Assembly: GCA_947475165.1 (NCBI GenBank)
Contig: CANJLD010000012.1
Location: forward strand, 1-64,000
Length of the DNA stretch: 64,000 nucleotides
Source: Bacteroidota bacterium
GTDB taxonomy: Bacteria > Bacteroidota > Bacteroidia > Chitinophagales > LD1
Direction of reading: 5' to 3'
A program made the position numbers and the translations under genes. Below the pieces are notes generated by a model. It saw only the letters and a program-made list of their open reading frames with translations, had not been told where the DNA came from and did no database searches. This document shows, piece after piece, positions 35,286 through 43,479 of this stretch; within the stretch, counting starts at the first letter, position 1; every line of letters starts with the position of its first letter.

Positions 35286-35318
35286 AAAGATGCCATCGCT
35301 TAAAGCGATGGCATCTTT
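35286..35318 (-). terminator. Terminator after isocitrate lyase gene
   Basis: A perfect 14-bp stem (35286-35299 with 35305-35318) with a 5-base loop lies 43 bp past the stop of the leftward isocitrate lyase gene and is followed by T-rich sequence in that direction. It also overlaps the start region of the methyltransferase gene. Confidence 0.8.
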
Positions 35319-35360
35319 TGTATTACCGTGGTCTTTCGTCAGTTGACCGTTGTCTATTTA

Positions 35361-36641
35361 TCAATGAAACTGTTCAGCTTCTGTAGAACCTGCCAAAGCA
35401 GTAGTTGAACTTAAACCTTGTTGAACTACGTTTTGAACGGCATCGAAGTAACCGGTACCAACAAACGATTGGTGCTTGATGGCTTTGAATCCGTCTTTCT
35501 CCATAGCAAACTCGCGTTGTTGCATTTCGCTGAATCCTGCCATTCCTCTTTCTACATAGTTCTTCGATAATTCGAACATAGATGAGTTCAATGCATGGAA
35601 GCCTGCTAATGTGATGAACTGGAATTTGTAACCCATAGCAGCAATGTCTTCGCGGAAGGTTAGCATTTGCTTTTCGTTCATAAACTTAGCCCAGTTGAAC
35701 GATGGCGAACAGTTGTAAGCCAACATCTTTCCCGGATATTTTGCATGGATAGCAGCCGCAAATTCACGAGCTAATCCTAAATCAGGATTGCCGGTTTCCA
35801 TCCAAATTAAATCGGCATAGTCGGCATAAGAAAGACCGCGGTCAATTCCTTGCTCTAAACCGTTCTTTACATAATAAAAACCTTCCGGTGTTCTTTTACC
35901 GGTTAAGAATTTAGTGTCGCGCGGGTCGATATCGGCAGTAATCAAATTCGCTGCTTCTGCATCTGTTCTTGCAATTACTAAAGTTGAAGTTCCGCAAACA
36001 TCGGCTGCTAAACGGGCAGCTACCAGTTTGTTGATGGCTTCTTGTGTAGGTACCAACACCTTTCCGCCTAAGTGACCACACTTTTTAGCCGAAGCCAACT
36101 GGTCTTCCCAATGCACACCGGCTGCACCTGATTCAATCATTCCTTTCATTAATTCAAAAGCATTCAGGTTACCACCAAAACCTGCTTCTGCATCTGCCAC
36201 TATAGGCACCATCCAGTCGCGTTGTGGTTCGCCTTCCATATATTCAATTTGGTCTCTGCGCAATAAGGCATTGTTAATGCGCTTAACCACAGCCGGAACC
36301 GAGTTAGCCGGGTAAAGAGATTGGTCAGGATACATTTCGCTGCCCAAGTTGGCATCAGCCGCAACCTGCCAGCCCGAAAGGTAAATAGCTTTCATACCTG
36401 CCGATACTTCCTGCACCGCTTGGTTGCCGGTAAGTGCGCCAAGACCCGAAACCCAGTCATCGGTATGCAAACGTTTCCAAAGTTTTTCGGCACCGTTTTT
36501 AGCCAGTGTGTATTCAATTTTTACCGAACCGGCAATATTGATTACCTCATCTGCTGTGTATGGACGGGTTACACCTTTCCAACGTGCGCTGCTTTCCCAT
36601 TCTTTCTTAAGGGCTGCTGCTCTTTCTTGTTTTGTAGCCAT
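35361..36641 (-). CDS. aceA: Isocitrate lyase
   Basis: A 426-aa enzyme that splits isocitrate into glyoxylate and succinate, the first step of the glyoxylate shunt. The catalytic signature KKCGH is present at residues 186-190 in [20 protein letters not shown]; metal-binding residues are in [11 protein letters not shown], and [11 protein letters not shown] is also typical. Length is normal for the short bacterial form. Malate synthase lies upstream on the same strand, 361 bp away, with an array of ten 21-nt units in that gap. A divergent RamB-like regulator beyond malate synthase probably controls both. Confidence 0.97.
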   Translation of the reverse strand: MATKQERAAALKKEWESSARWKGVTRPYTADEVINIAGSVKIEYTLAKNGAEKLWKRLHTDDWVSGLGALTGNQAVQEVSAGMKAIYLSGWQVAADANLGSEMYPDQSLYPANSVPAVVKRINNALLRRDQIEYMEGEPQRDWMVPIVADAEAGFGGNLNAFELMKGMIESGAAGVHWEDQLASAKKCGHLGGKVLVPTQEAINKLVAARLAADVCGTSTLVIARTDAEAANLITADIDPRDTKFLTGKRTPEGFYYVKNGLEQGIDRGLSYADYADLIWMETGNPDLGLAREFAAAIHAKYPGKMLAYNCSPSFNWAKFMNEKQMLTFREDIAAMGYKFQFITLAGFHALNSSMFELSKNYVERGMAGFSEMQQREFAMEKDGFKAIKHQSFVGTGYFDAVQNVVQQGLSSTTALAGSTEAEQFH

Positions 36642-36712
36642 GGCTTGTGTTTAGTTGATTTATGTTTGGTTATTAATTATTCGATTTAACTGTTTTCTTT
36701 CGTAAGGGCAAA

Positions 36713-36922
36713 ACTTATTTCCTTAGGTCAGAAGTTTGCTTCCTCGCGGAACTAATTTATTTCCTTCAGGAAGTAACTTGTTTCCATCTGGATGTAAATT
36801 GCTTCCGTTAGGAACTAATCTATTTCCTCGCGGAAATAACTTATTTCCATCAGGACGGAACCTATTTCCGTTAGGAACTAACTTGCTTCCGCGAGGAAGT
36901 AACTTCCATCCTTAAGGATTAA
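36713..36922. repeat. 21-nt periodic array 3: ten units with TTCC-N4-GGAA core
   Basis: Units start at 36713, 36734, 36755, 36776, 36797, 36818, 36839, 36860, 36881 and 36902, each 21 bases. The centre is a small dyad: TTCCTCGCGGAA, TTCCTTCAGGAA, TTCCATCTGGAT, TTCCGTTAGGAA and variants. Read leftward it gives heptads KLLPRGS, KLVPNGN, RFRPDGN, KLFPRGN, but no ATG, GTG or TTG that would suit translation is evident at the upstream end, where a TAA stands. It fills most of the 361-bp gap between malate synthase and isocitrate lyase and begins 72 bp upstream of the latter's ATG. Confidence 0.9.
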
Positions 36923-37001
36923 CTCCCTATTCCTTGCACAGAAAACCTGCGAAATATCTAGTTTTATTAAAAAAAGAACAAAAAATCCTGTTTTATACTG
37001 T

Positions 37002-38597
37002 TTAATCAATCTCCTCGTAAGCCGGCAAGGTCAGGAACTCTTTATAGTCGCCCTGCTGAACCAACTCGTCAAATATTTCAATGGCGCGTTTCATGGTGGC
37101 AGAATTATAAGCCTCCTCACCCACATACGCCTTTACTGCTTCTAATTCCGAAGGCAGAAGCTCTTTGAACAGGTTGTAAGTAATTACTCTTCCGTCCTCT
37201 AACTTGCTTCCGTTCTTAATCCACTGCCATATTTGAGTGCGGCTTATTTCTGCCGTTGCCGCATCTTCCATTAGGTTATGGATAGCCGCAGCACCTACTC
37301 CGCGGAGCCAGCTTTCAATATACAGAACGCCTACGTTTATGTTCATTCTTAAACCCGCTTCGGTGATGGTGCCATCTGGCGGAGTCAGTAAATCGGCTGG
37401 GGCATAAACCTCTCCCTCGCGCTTAACATAATATTGATGCGGGGTTTTCATGTGCTCGTTGAAAATATCCATAGCCACACCAACCAAACCGGGGTGAGCC
37501 ACCCAAGTGCCATCGTGGCCGTTGGTTACTTCGCGCAGTTTGTCTTGCTTAACCTTGTCAATTGCCGCATTGTTAGACGCTTCGTTATTCTTAATAGGAA
37601 TAAAAGCACTCATGCCACCCATAGCGTGAACACGTCTTTTGTGGCAAGTCTGAATAACCAGCTTAGAATAAGAAGCCATAAAAGGAACCGCCATAGTAAC
37701 CTGTCCTCTATCTGGAAGAACGTAGCCGGTAAGGTTGCGAAGTTTCTTAATATAAGAGAAGATATAATCCCAACGTCCGCAGTTTAAGCCTGCCATGTGC
37801 TCCTTCAATTCAAATATAATCTCGTGAAGCTCGAAGGTAGCCGTGATGGTTTCAATAAGCACGGTAGCCTTAATAGTTCCTTGCGGAATGCCCAATTCTG
37901 TTTGCGCAAAAACGAATACATCATTCCACAATCTTGCTTCAAGGTGGCTTTCCATCTTGGGAAGATAAAAATATGGTCCTGAGCCATTTGCAATCAACTG
38001 CTTAACATTATGAAAGAAGAATAGACCGAAGTCGAAAAGCGAGCCGCTCATAACTTCTCCGTCAACCTTTACGTGCTTCTCAGGCAAGTGCCAGCCGCGC
38101 GGGCGAACCATCAATACGGCCGTCTTTTCGTTCAGCTTATACTCCTTGCCTGCTTCGTTTTTGTAGGTAATGGTTTTGCGGATGGCATCGCGAAGGTTGA
38201 GCTGACCATCAATATTATTAGCCCAAAAAGGAGAGTTTGAATCTTCAAAATCTGCCATAAACATCTTCGCTCCGCTATTCAGCGCGTTGATTATCATTTT
38301 GCGGTCAACCGGTCCTGTAATCTCTACTCTTCTATCTTGCAAATCAGCAGGAATAGGTGCAGCCACCCAGTCGCCTTCGCGTATTTCTTTAGTAGAAGGA
38401 AGAAAATCAGGAGTTGCTCCTGCATCTATCGCTTTTTGTCTCTCTACACGTGTAGCCAATAATCCTATTCGTCTTTTGTTAAAGGTGCGCTGAAGCTTAA
38501 CCACAAAAGCCAGTGCTTCCGGTGTAAGTATTTCAGCAAACTGCCCGGTAACCGGAGCAGTAATTTCTAAACCTTGAATGTTTGGCGTTGCACCCAT
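37002..38597 (-). CDS. aceB: Malate synthase A
   Basis: Joins glyoxylate and acetyl-CoA to malate in the glyoxylate shunt. I prefer the ATG at 38597 (MGATPNIQGLEITAPVTGQF), giving about 531 residues, close to the usual length; an in-frame ATG at 38711 would add 38 residues encoded partly by a dispersed palindrome. Motifs: KMFMADFEDSNSPFW, VMVRPRGWHLPEKHV, YFYLPKMESHLEARLWNDVF, TIKATVLIETITATFELHEI with catalytic residues, and GHDGTWVAHPGLV. It is upstream of aceA on the same strand. Confidence 0.97.
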   Translation of the reverse strand: MGATPNIQGLEITAPVTGQFAEILTPEALAFVVKLQRTFNKRRIGLLATRVERQKAIDAGATPDFLPSTKEIREGDWVAAPIPADLQDRRVEITGPVDRKMIINALNSGAKMFMADFEDSNSPFWANNIDGQLNLRDAIRKTITYKNEAGKEYKLNEKTAVLMVRPRGWHLPEKHVKVDGEVMSGSLFDFGLFFFHNVKQLIANGSGPYFYLPKMESHLEARLWNDVFVFAQTELGIPQGTIKATVLIETITATFELHEIIFELKEHMAGLNCGRWDYIFSYIKKLRNLTGYVLPDRGQVTMAVPFMASYSKLVIQTCHKRRVHAMGGMSAFIPIKNNEASNNAAIDKVKQDKLREVTNGHDGTWVAHPGLVGVAMDIFNEHMKTPHQYYVKREGEVYAPADLLTPPDGTITEAGLRMNINVGVLYIESWLRGVGAAAIHNLMEDAATAEISRTQIWQWIKNGSKLEDGRVITYNLFKELLPSELEAVKAYVGEEAYNSATMKRAIEIFDELVQQGDYKEFLTLPAYEEID

Positions 38598-38705
38598 CGC
38601 GAAAATTTCGGCAAGAATAGGAAGGATGTTCGAGAAAAGCAAAAAAGATTGGCGAATTTTCGCTATATCAATATTTTCGCTTGATTTGCAGTAGAAAATA
38701 CAACC

Positions 38706-38778
38706 AACCACATAGGCACATAGAACACATAGTAAAAAGCATTTTGCATTTTTATGTGTTCTATGTGCCTATGTGGTT
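38706..38778. repeat. Dispersed palindrome, CACATAGGCACATAGAACAC type (copy 2)
   Basis: Arms 38706-38732 and 38753-38778 are almost perfect reverse complements and match copy 1 at 17228-17300. It lies in the divergent region between aceB and the regulator gene, only 12 bp before the latter's ATG. Confidence 0.85.
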
Positions 38779-38790
38779 AAAAAGTAAAAT

Positions 38791-40284
38791 ATGGAAACAA
38801 CTACAGAAGAGAACATTCGCATCATTTTCGGGTTAAAGCTTAAGAAACTAAGAAGCGACAAAAAACTTTCCCTTCAACAACTATCGGATATGAGCGGAGT
38901 TTCCGTTTCTTACATGAACGAAATTGAAAACGGCAAGAAATATCCAAAGCCAGATAAAATAAACGAGCTGGCTAAAGCACTCGAGACCACTTACGATTCG
39001 CTTGTTTCATTAAAAATAAACAAAAACCTTACTCCCGTTGTTCAGGTTCTTAATCTTAAAATAATTAACGACTTTTTGTTCGACACTTTTGGAGTTGACA
39101 AAGGACTTTTAATGAGCATGATGGCAAATGCGCCAACTTCGCTTTCGGCTCTTATTAATTCTGTATTCGAAATTGCCCGTAACTACAACTTACAGGAAGA
39201 ACATTTCTATTTCTCTTGTCTTCGCTCCTATCAGGAAATGAACGACAACTACTTTGAAGACATTGAAGAGGCGGTATTAAAGTTTAAAGCAGATAACGGA
39301 ATTGAAAACCCTGAAAAGCTTTCATCGGCAGAATACGCACAGTTACTAAAAGATAAATTCAATTACCGGTTAGAAGAATCTGATTTTTCCGATTACCCGA
39401 AACTTCGCGGTTTCCGCTCGGTGTTTGTAAAAGGCGAACAACCCACCCAGCTTTTCAACAACCGGTTAACCGAACAGCAGAAAATATTCCTCTTCGGAAA
39501 AGAACTGGGCTTTGCAGCTATGAAGATTGAGAAGAGACCAATTACTACGTCATGGCTAAAGGTAGAATCGTTCGACCATGTAATGAACAATTTTAGAGGG
39601 GCTTACTTTGCTCAGGCTTTGCACATCAATAAAGATTTGCTGATACCTGATTTAGAAAACTTCTTTGCTCAAACAAAATGGAAACCCGAGTTGCTTGTTG
39701 CTTTATTAGAGAAGTATAATACCTCACCGGAAATGTTGTTTCAGCGCATTGCCAATTTGCTGCCGAAGTATTTTGGATTTAATGAATTATACTTTATCCG
39801 TTACTCCAGTAAAGAGCCTGCAAAACATTTGAAAGAAATTTCGAAAGAACTTCACCTCAGCCGCAACCAGGTTGATTTGGAATACATCATCAATGAGCAG
39901 AATTACCGCAGATGGATTACTAAAACCACGGTGAATTACCTTGACAATAAATTTCACGAAACCGATGGCGAGAAAACATTTGCCGATGCTGTAATCAGCC
40001 AAAACGATGACAAGGAAGATTATCTGACTATTTCTATTCTTCGCCCAATGCCGGAACTGAACAATAATGCAAACTCAGTAACCGTGGGCTTTGTTTTAAC
40101 CGATGCGGTTAAAAAGAAAATTGCTTTCCTAAGCGACCCTGCTTTGAAATTCGAAAAACTGGGAGCCATTGGCGAATTAAGTTACGAGACTCCTTACGCC
40201 CTCCGTAAAATGCGCGATGAAGAAGTAAAGCGTGCCGAGTATGACCGGTTAGCGAAGGAGTTAAACATGAAAGTTCCTGCCTAA
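38791..40284 (+). CDS. XRE-type regulator, RamB/short-chain-fatty-acyl regulator family
   Basis: A 497-aa protein with an N-terminal XRE helix-turn-helix (residues 10-65: LKLKKLRSDKKLSLQQLSDMSGVSVSYMNEIENGKKYPKPDKI) and a long C-terminal region of the RamB type, including LSRNQVDLEYIINEQNYRRW near residue 350-370. In Actinobacteria RamB controls acetate and glyoxylate genes, and long XRE regulators of this form sit beside aceAB in other phyla. Its divergent position beside aceB strongly suggests the same role here, sensing acyl-CoA or related metabolites; that is inference. Confidence 0.85.
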   Translation: METTTEENIRIIFGLKLKKLRSDKKLSLQQLSDMSGVSVSYMNEIENGKKYPKPDKINELAKALETTYDSLVSLKINKNLTPVVQVLNLKIINDFLFDTFGVDKGLLMSMMANAPTSLSALINSVFEIARNYNLQEEHFYFSCLRSYQEMNDNYFEDIEEAVLKFKADNGIENPEKLSSAEYAQLLKDKFNYRLEESDFSDYPKLRGFRSVFVKGEQPTQLFNNRLTEQQKIFLFGKELGFAAMKIEKRPITTSWLKVESFDHVMNNFRGAYFAQALHINKDLLIPDLENFFAQTKWKPELLVALLEKYNTSPEMLFQRIANLLPKYFGFNELYFIRYSSKEPAKHLKEISKELHLSRNQVDLEYIINEQNYRRWITKTTVNYLDNKFHETDGEKTFADAVISQNDDKEDYLTISILRPMPELNNNANSVTVGFVLTDAVKKKIAFLSDPALKFEKLGAIGELSYETPYALRKMRDEEVKRAEYDRLAKELNMKVPA

Positions 40285-40287
40285 AGA

Positions 40288-40773
40288 ATGAATAAAGTAG
40301 TTTCTCTTCTCTTCTTGCTTGTTCTGATTCTTGCATCCTGCAAAACCACAAATAAATCAACCGCTGCCACCGCACCGATTGACGATACCATTAGCGATTA
40401 TTCTTTCCGCAAAATAGACCGCGATAAAGAGTTATTTGCCGCTGTTAAAGAAATTGTTCCTTTAGATACCGCTTACCTGACCAAAGACACGCTGCATATT
40501 CTCACCAAGAAAATTCTGGGTTGCGATGCCGATAATTTTAAACTGTTTTGGAATGGAGCTTCGCAGAAATCATTGCCACCACAAACTTTGGTAAAGTTGT
40601 TTCAGCAAGTAGATGCAGAGTGCAAAGAGCAACACCGGTTTCACTTAACTTACAACATTACTCCCCTGCAATTAAAACAAGACACGGCAACACTAAATGC
40701 AGATTCCAGCTTTTCTAAAAAGTTACTGCTTAATATTGGCGGCTATAAGCGCTCAGTAAAGTATTCTTACTGA
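40288..40773 (+). CDS. Putative lipoprotein of unknown function
   Basis: A 161-aa protein with a lipobox (LLFLLVLILASCKTT), so probably lipid-anchored. The rest is charged and helical with no motif I recognise. It starts 3 bp after the regulator gene and may be translated from the same message, which is unusual for a regulator-lipoprotein pair. Confidence 0.75.
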   Translation: MNKVVSLLFLLVLILASCKTTNKSTAATAPIDDTISDYSFRKIDRDKELFAAVKEIVPLDTAYLTKDTLHILTKKILGCDADNFKLFWNGASQKSLPPQTLVKLFQQVDAECKEQHRFHLTYNITPLQLKQDTATLNADSSFSKKLLLNIGGYKRSVKYSY

Positions 40774-40893
40774 GTTTCTGCAACATCCACACAATCTCCA
40801 CACTTCACTAACACCAAAACCCCGCTTATCAACAGACGTTTAAACAAAACACCTGTGTATTAGTGGAGAATCAGCGCGGTTTATGTTCCACAC

Positions 40894-41595
40894 ATGTTCT
40901 ACTATTACACCGTGCAAATAACATATTACGGTCACGCATGTTTTGGGGTTAATGTAGCAGGTAAAAACCTGTTGTTCGACCCGTTTATCCGTCCTAACGA
41001 GTTGGCTAAACACGTTGATGTTTCTACCATTCCGGCAGATTATATTTTCCTATCGCACGGGCACTTTGACCACATGGCAGATGCCTTAGAAATTGCCAAC
41101 CGCACCGGTGCAGCAATTATATCAAACTACGAAGTGGTAACCTGGTTCGAGAAACAAGGCGCAAAGAAAACTCATCCGATGAATCCTGGTGGTAAGTGGA
41201 AGTTTAAGTTTGGCTCGGCTAAGTTGGTAGCCGCTGTTCACAGCAGTTCAATGCCCGATGGAACCTATGGCGGTAGCCCGGGGGGCTTTGTGATTGATAG
41301 TGCCGAAGGAAATTTCTATTACAGTGGAGACACCGCGCTTACAATGGACATGCAATTGATTCCGCTTACCTGCGGCAAACTAAATGTAGCGTTGTTACCT
41401 ATTGGCGATAACTTTACCATGGGTATTGATGATGCCATTATCGCCAGTGATTTTGTTAAATGCGATAAGGTAATTGGTCTGCATTATGATACCTTCGGGT
41501 ATATAAAAATTGACAAGGATGAAGCAAAACAAAAATTTGCAGCGAAAGGAAAAGAACTGCTTCTGCTGAACATTGGAGAAACTATCGAACTTTAA
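40894..41595 (+). CDS. Metallo-beta-lactamase-fold hydrolase (UPF0173 type)
   Basis: A 233-aa cytosolic protein of the metal-dependent hydrolase family. Metal ligands are in YYGHACF, FLSHGHFDHMADAL (HxHxDH) and YYSGDTALTMDM, with GLHYDTFGYI near the end. Homologues are related to lactonases of the UlaG type; substrate not known. The first ATG at 40894 gives MFYYYTVQITYYGH; a GTG six codons later would match the family start better. The 120-bp gap before it holds no clear signal. parA follows 42 bp downstream. Confidence 0.9.
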   Translation: MFYYYTVQITYYGHACFGVNVAGKNLLFDPFIRPNELAKHVDVSTIPADYIFLSHGHFDHMADALEIANRTGAAIISNYEVVTWFEKQGAKKTHPMNPGGKWKFKFGSAKLVAAVHSSSMPDGTYGGSPGGFVIDSAEGNFYYSGDTALTMDMQLIPLTCGKLNVALLPIGDNFTMGIDDAIIASDFVKCDKVIGLHYDTFGYIKIDKDEAKQKFAAKGKELLLLNIGETIEL

Positions 41596-41637
41596 GACAC
41601 GAAACAAAAAACTGAAAACAAGAAACACGCAACCACT

Positions 41638-42501
41638 ATGACTAAAAAGAAAACAAAAGAAAAAGAACACAACGCAAAAGTGATTACGCTTGCCAATCAG
41701 AAAGGCGGAGTGGGTAAAACAACTTCAGCTATCAATATAGCTGCAAGCTTTGCTATTCTAGAATATAAAACTCTGTTGATAGATGCAGACCCGCAAGCGA
41801 ATGCAACATCCGGTGTGGGCTTTGACCCCAAAACAGTAAAGACAAGTTTGTATGAGTGTTTGGTAAACGATGTAAAGCCGCGGGATATTATTCTGGAAAC
41901 AGAAACCCCTAATCTGTATCTTCTTCCCTCCCACTTAGATTTAGTAGGTGCGGAAATTGAGTTGATTAATCAGCCAAACCGTGAGAAAGTTTTTAAAGGC
42001 ATATTGGAAGATTTGAGAAAAGATTACGACTACATTATTATTGATTGTTCGCCATCGCTCGGCTTAATAACCGTTAATGCCCTTACCGCTTCCGATTCTG
42101 TTCTTATACCGGTACAGTGCGAATACTTTGCGTTGGAAGGATTAGGAAAGTTGTTGAACACCATTAAGATTGTTCAAAGCCGCTTAAATCCGGACTTAGA
42201 GATTGAAGGAATTTTGCTGACGATGTACGACCCGCGGTTGCGTTTGGCAAACCAGGTGGTAGATGAAATTAAACGCCACTTCGAGAACATTGTTTACCAA
42301 ACCATCATTCACCGCAATACGCGTTTGGGTGAAGCTCCGAGTTTCGGCAAGCCTGCAATTATGTATGATGCCGAAAGCAAAGGCAGCATCAACTACATGA
42401 ACTTAGTGCGCGAAATGCTGCAACGTGCCGATGGCACACTCATTCCGAATGAGAACAAAGAATTGAATTTATTAGAAGAAGACCCTGCATCGCAGAATTA
42501 A
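41638..42501 (+). CDS. parA: Chromosome-partitioning ATPase ParA
   Basis: A 287-aa Walker-type ATPase with deviant P-loop KGGVGKTTSAINIA, switch motif LLIDADPQANAT, and DYIIIDCSPSLGLITVNAL. It has an N-terminal lysine-rich extension (MTKKKTKEKEHNAK). With ParB it segregates chromosome origins. parB follows after 57 bp, and a DUF5683 gene after that, in the order usual for Bacteroidota chromosomes, so this is the chromosomal and not a plasmid set. Confidence 0.96.
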   Translation: MTKKKTKEKEHNAKVITLANQKGGVGKTTSAINIAASFAILEYKTLLIDADPQANATSGVGFDPKTVKTSLYECLVNDVKPRDIILETETPNLYLLPSHLDLVGAEIELINQPNREKVFKGILEDLRKDYDYIIIDCSPSLGLITVNALTASDSVLIPVQCEYFALEGLGKLLNTIKIVQSRLNPDLEIEGILLTMYDPRLRLANQVVDEIKRHFENIVYQTIIHRNTRLGEAPSFGKPAIMYDAESKGSINYMNLVREMLQRADGTLIPNENKELNLLEEDPASQN

Positions 42502-42558
42502 TCTTTCGACATTGCTCAGGATAACACCGGTGAGCGTAGCGAATTAAAATATTACACA

Positions 42559-43476
42559 ATGACTGAAAAGAAGAAAAGCGTTTTAGGACGAGGCCTCAGT
42601 GCCTTATTAGATAGCAACGATACAACTGAGCGCACGCGCGAAAAACAATACAGTAATAACATAGCCAGTCCGCAACAGCAAGGTTCTGTTATTTTGAATA
42701 TTCCTTTAGACCAAATTGAAGTAAATCCGTTTCAGCCGCGCACAACTTTTGAAGAAGAAAGCCTGAATGACTTAGCCGATTCAATAAAAGTGCATGGAGT
42801 AATTCAGCCTATTACTGTTCGCAAAATTGAGAACAACAAGTATCAGTTGATAGCCGGTGAACGCAGATTGCGTGCGTCCAAGTTGGCAGGCAAAAAAGAT
42901 GTTCCAAGTTTTGTGCGGTTAGCCAGCGACCAGGAAAGCATTGAAATTGCTTTGATAGAAAACATTCAGCGCGAAGATTTGAACCCGCTGGAAATTGCCA
43001 TTAACTACAAACGCTTGCAAGACGAATGCGATTTAACGCAGGAAGAACTGGCAACCCGCCTCGGTAAGAACCGGAGCAGTGTAACTAACTTCATCCGTCT
43101 ACTTCGCTTACCACCGGATATTCAAGCCGGATTACGCGATGAAAAAATTACGATGGGTCATGCCAAAGCTTTATTGGCTATTGATAATCCGTTGTTACTG
43201 TTGAGTGCTTACAAAGATGTAACGGGTAAAGGTCTCAGCGTTCGCCAAACGGAAGAATTAGTTCGCACTTTAGAAAGTAAGCCGAAGAAAAATTCTTCTA
43301 CAAATAATAAATCAACTGCCATTCCGTTTACCATCAAAAAAATGCAGGACCAGCTCACCACTGCGCTCAGCACAAAGGTTCTCATTAACCGTAGTAATGA
43401 TGGTAAAGGAGAAATCCTTATCAAATTTTACAACAACGATGATTTGGACAGATTGGTGGAAGAAATAACGAAGTAG
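42559..43476 (+). CDS. parB: Chromosome-partitioning protein ParB
   Basis: A 305-aa protein with the Bacteroidota ParB start (KKSVLGRGLSALLDSND), the ParB/Srx CTPase domain (IPLDQIEVNPFQPRTTFEEESL, GVIQPITVRKI, YQLIAGERRLRASKLAG, IALIENIQREDLNPLEIA) and a helix-turn-helix (LTQEELATRLGKNRSSVTNFIRLLRLP) that binds parS. The C-terminal dimer domain is short. No full parS site is seen in the window. Confidence 0.97.
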   Translation: MTEKKKSVLGRGLSALLDSNDTTERTREKQYSNNIASPQQQGSVILNIPLDQIEVNPFQPRTTFEEESLNDLADSIKVHGVIQPITVRKIENNKYQLIAGERRLRASKLAGKKDVPSFVRLASDQESIEIALIENIQREDLNPLEIAINYKRLQDECDLTQEELATRLGKNRSSVTNFIRLLRLPPDIQAGLRDEKITMGHAKALLAIDNPLLLLSAYKDVTGKGLSVRQTEELVRTLESKPKKNSSTNNKSTAIPFTIKKMQDQLTTALSTKVLINRSNDGKGEILIKFYNNDDLDRLVEEITK

Positions 43477-43479
43477 AAA

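Noticed and set aside
38598-38711. N-terminal extension of malate synthase
   Set aside because: The extra 38 residues begin in a dispersed palindrome and do not fit the family; the ATG at 38597 is preferred.
40774-40893. Possible oriC or parS near parA (TTATCAACA, TGTTCCACACATG)
   Set aside because: Only one imperfect DnaA-like box and a half parS site; no AT-rich unwinding region or repeats.
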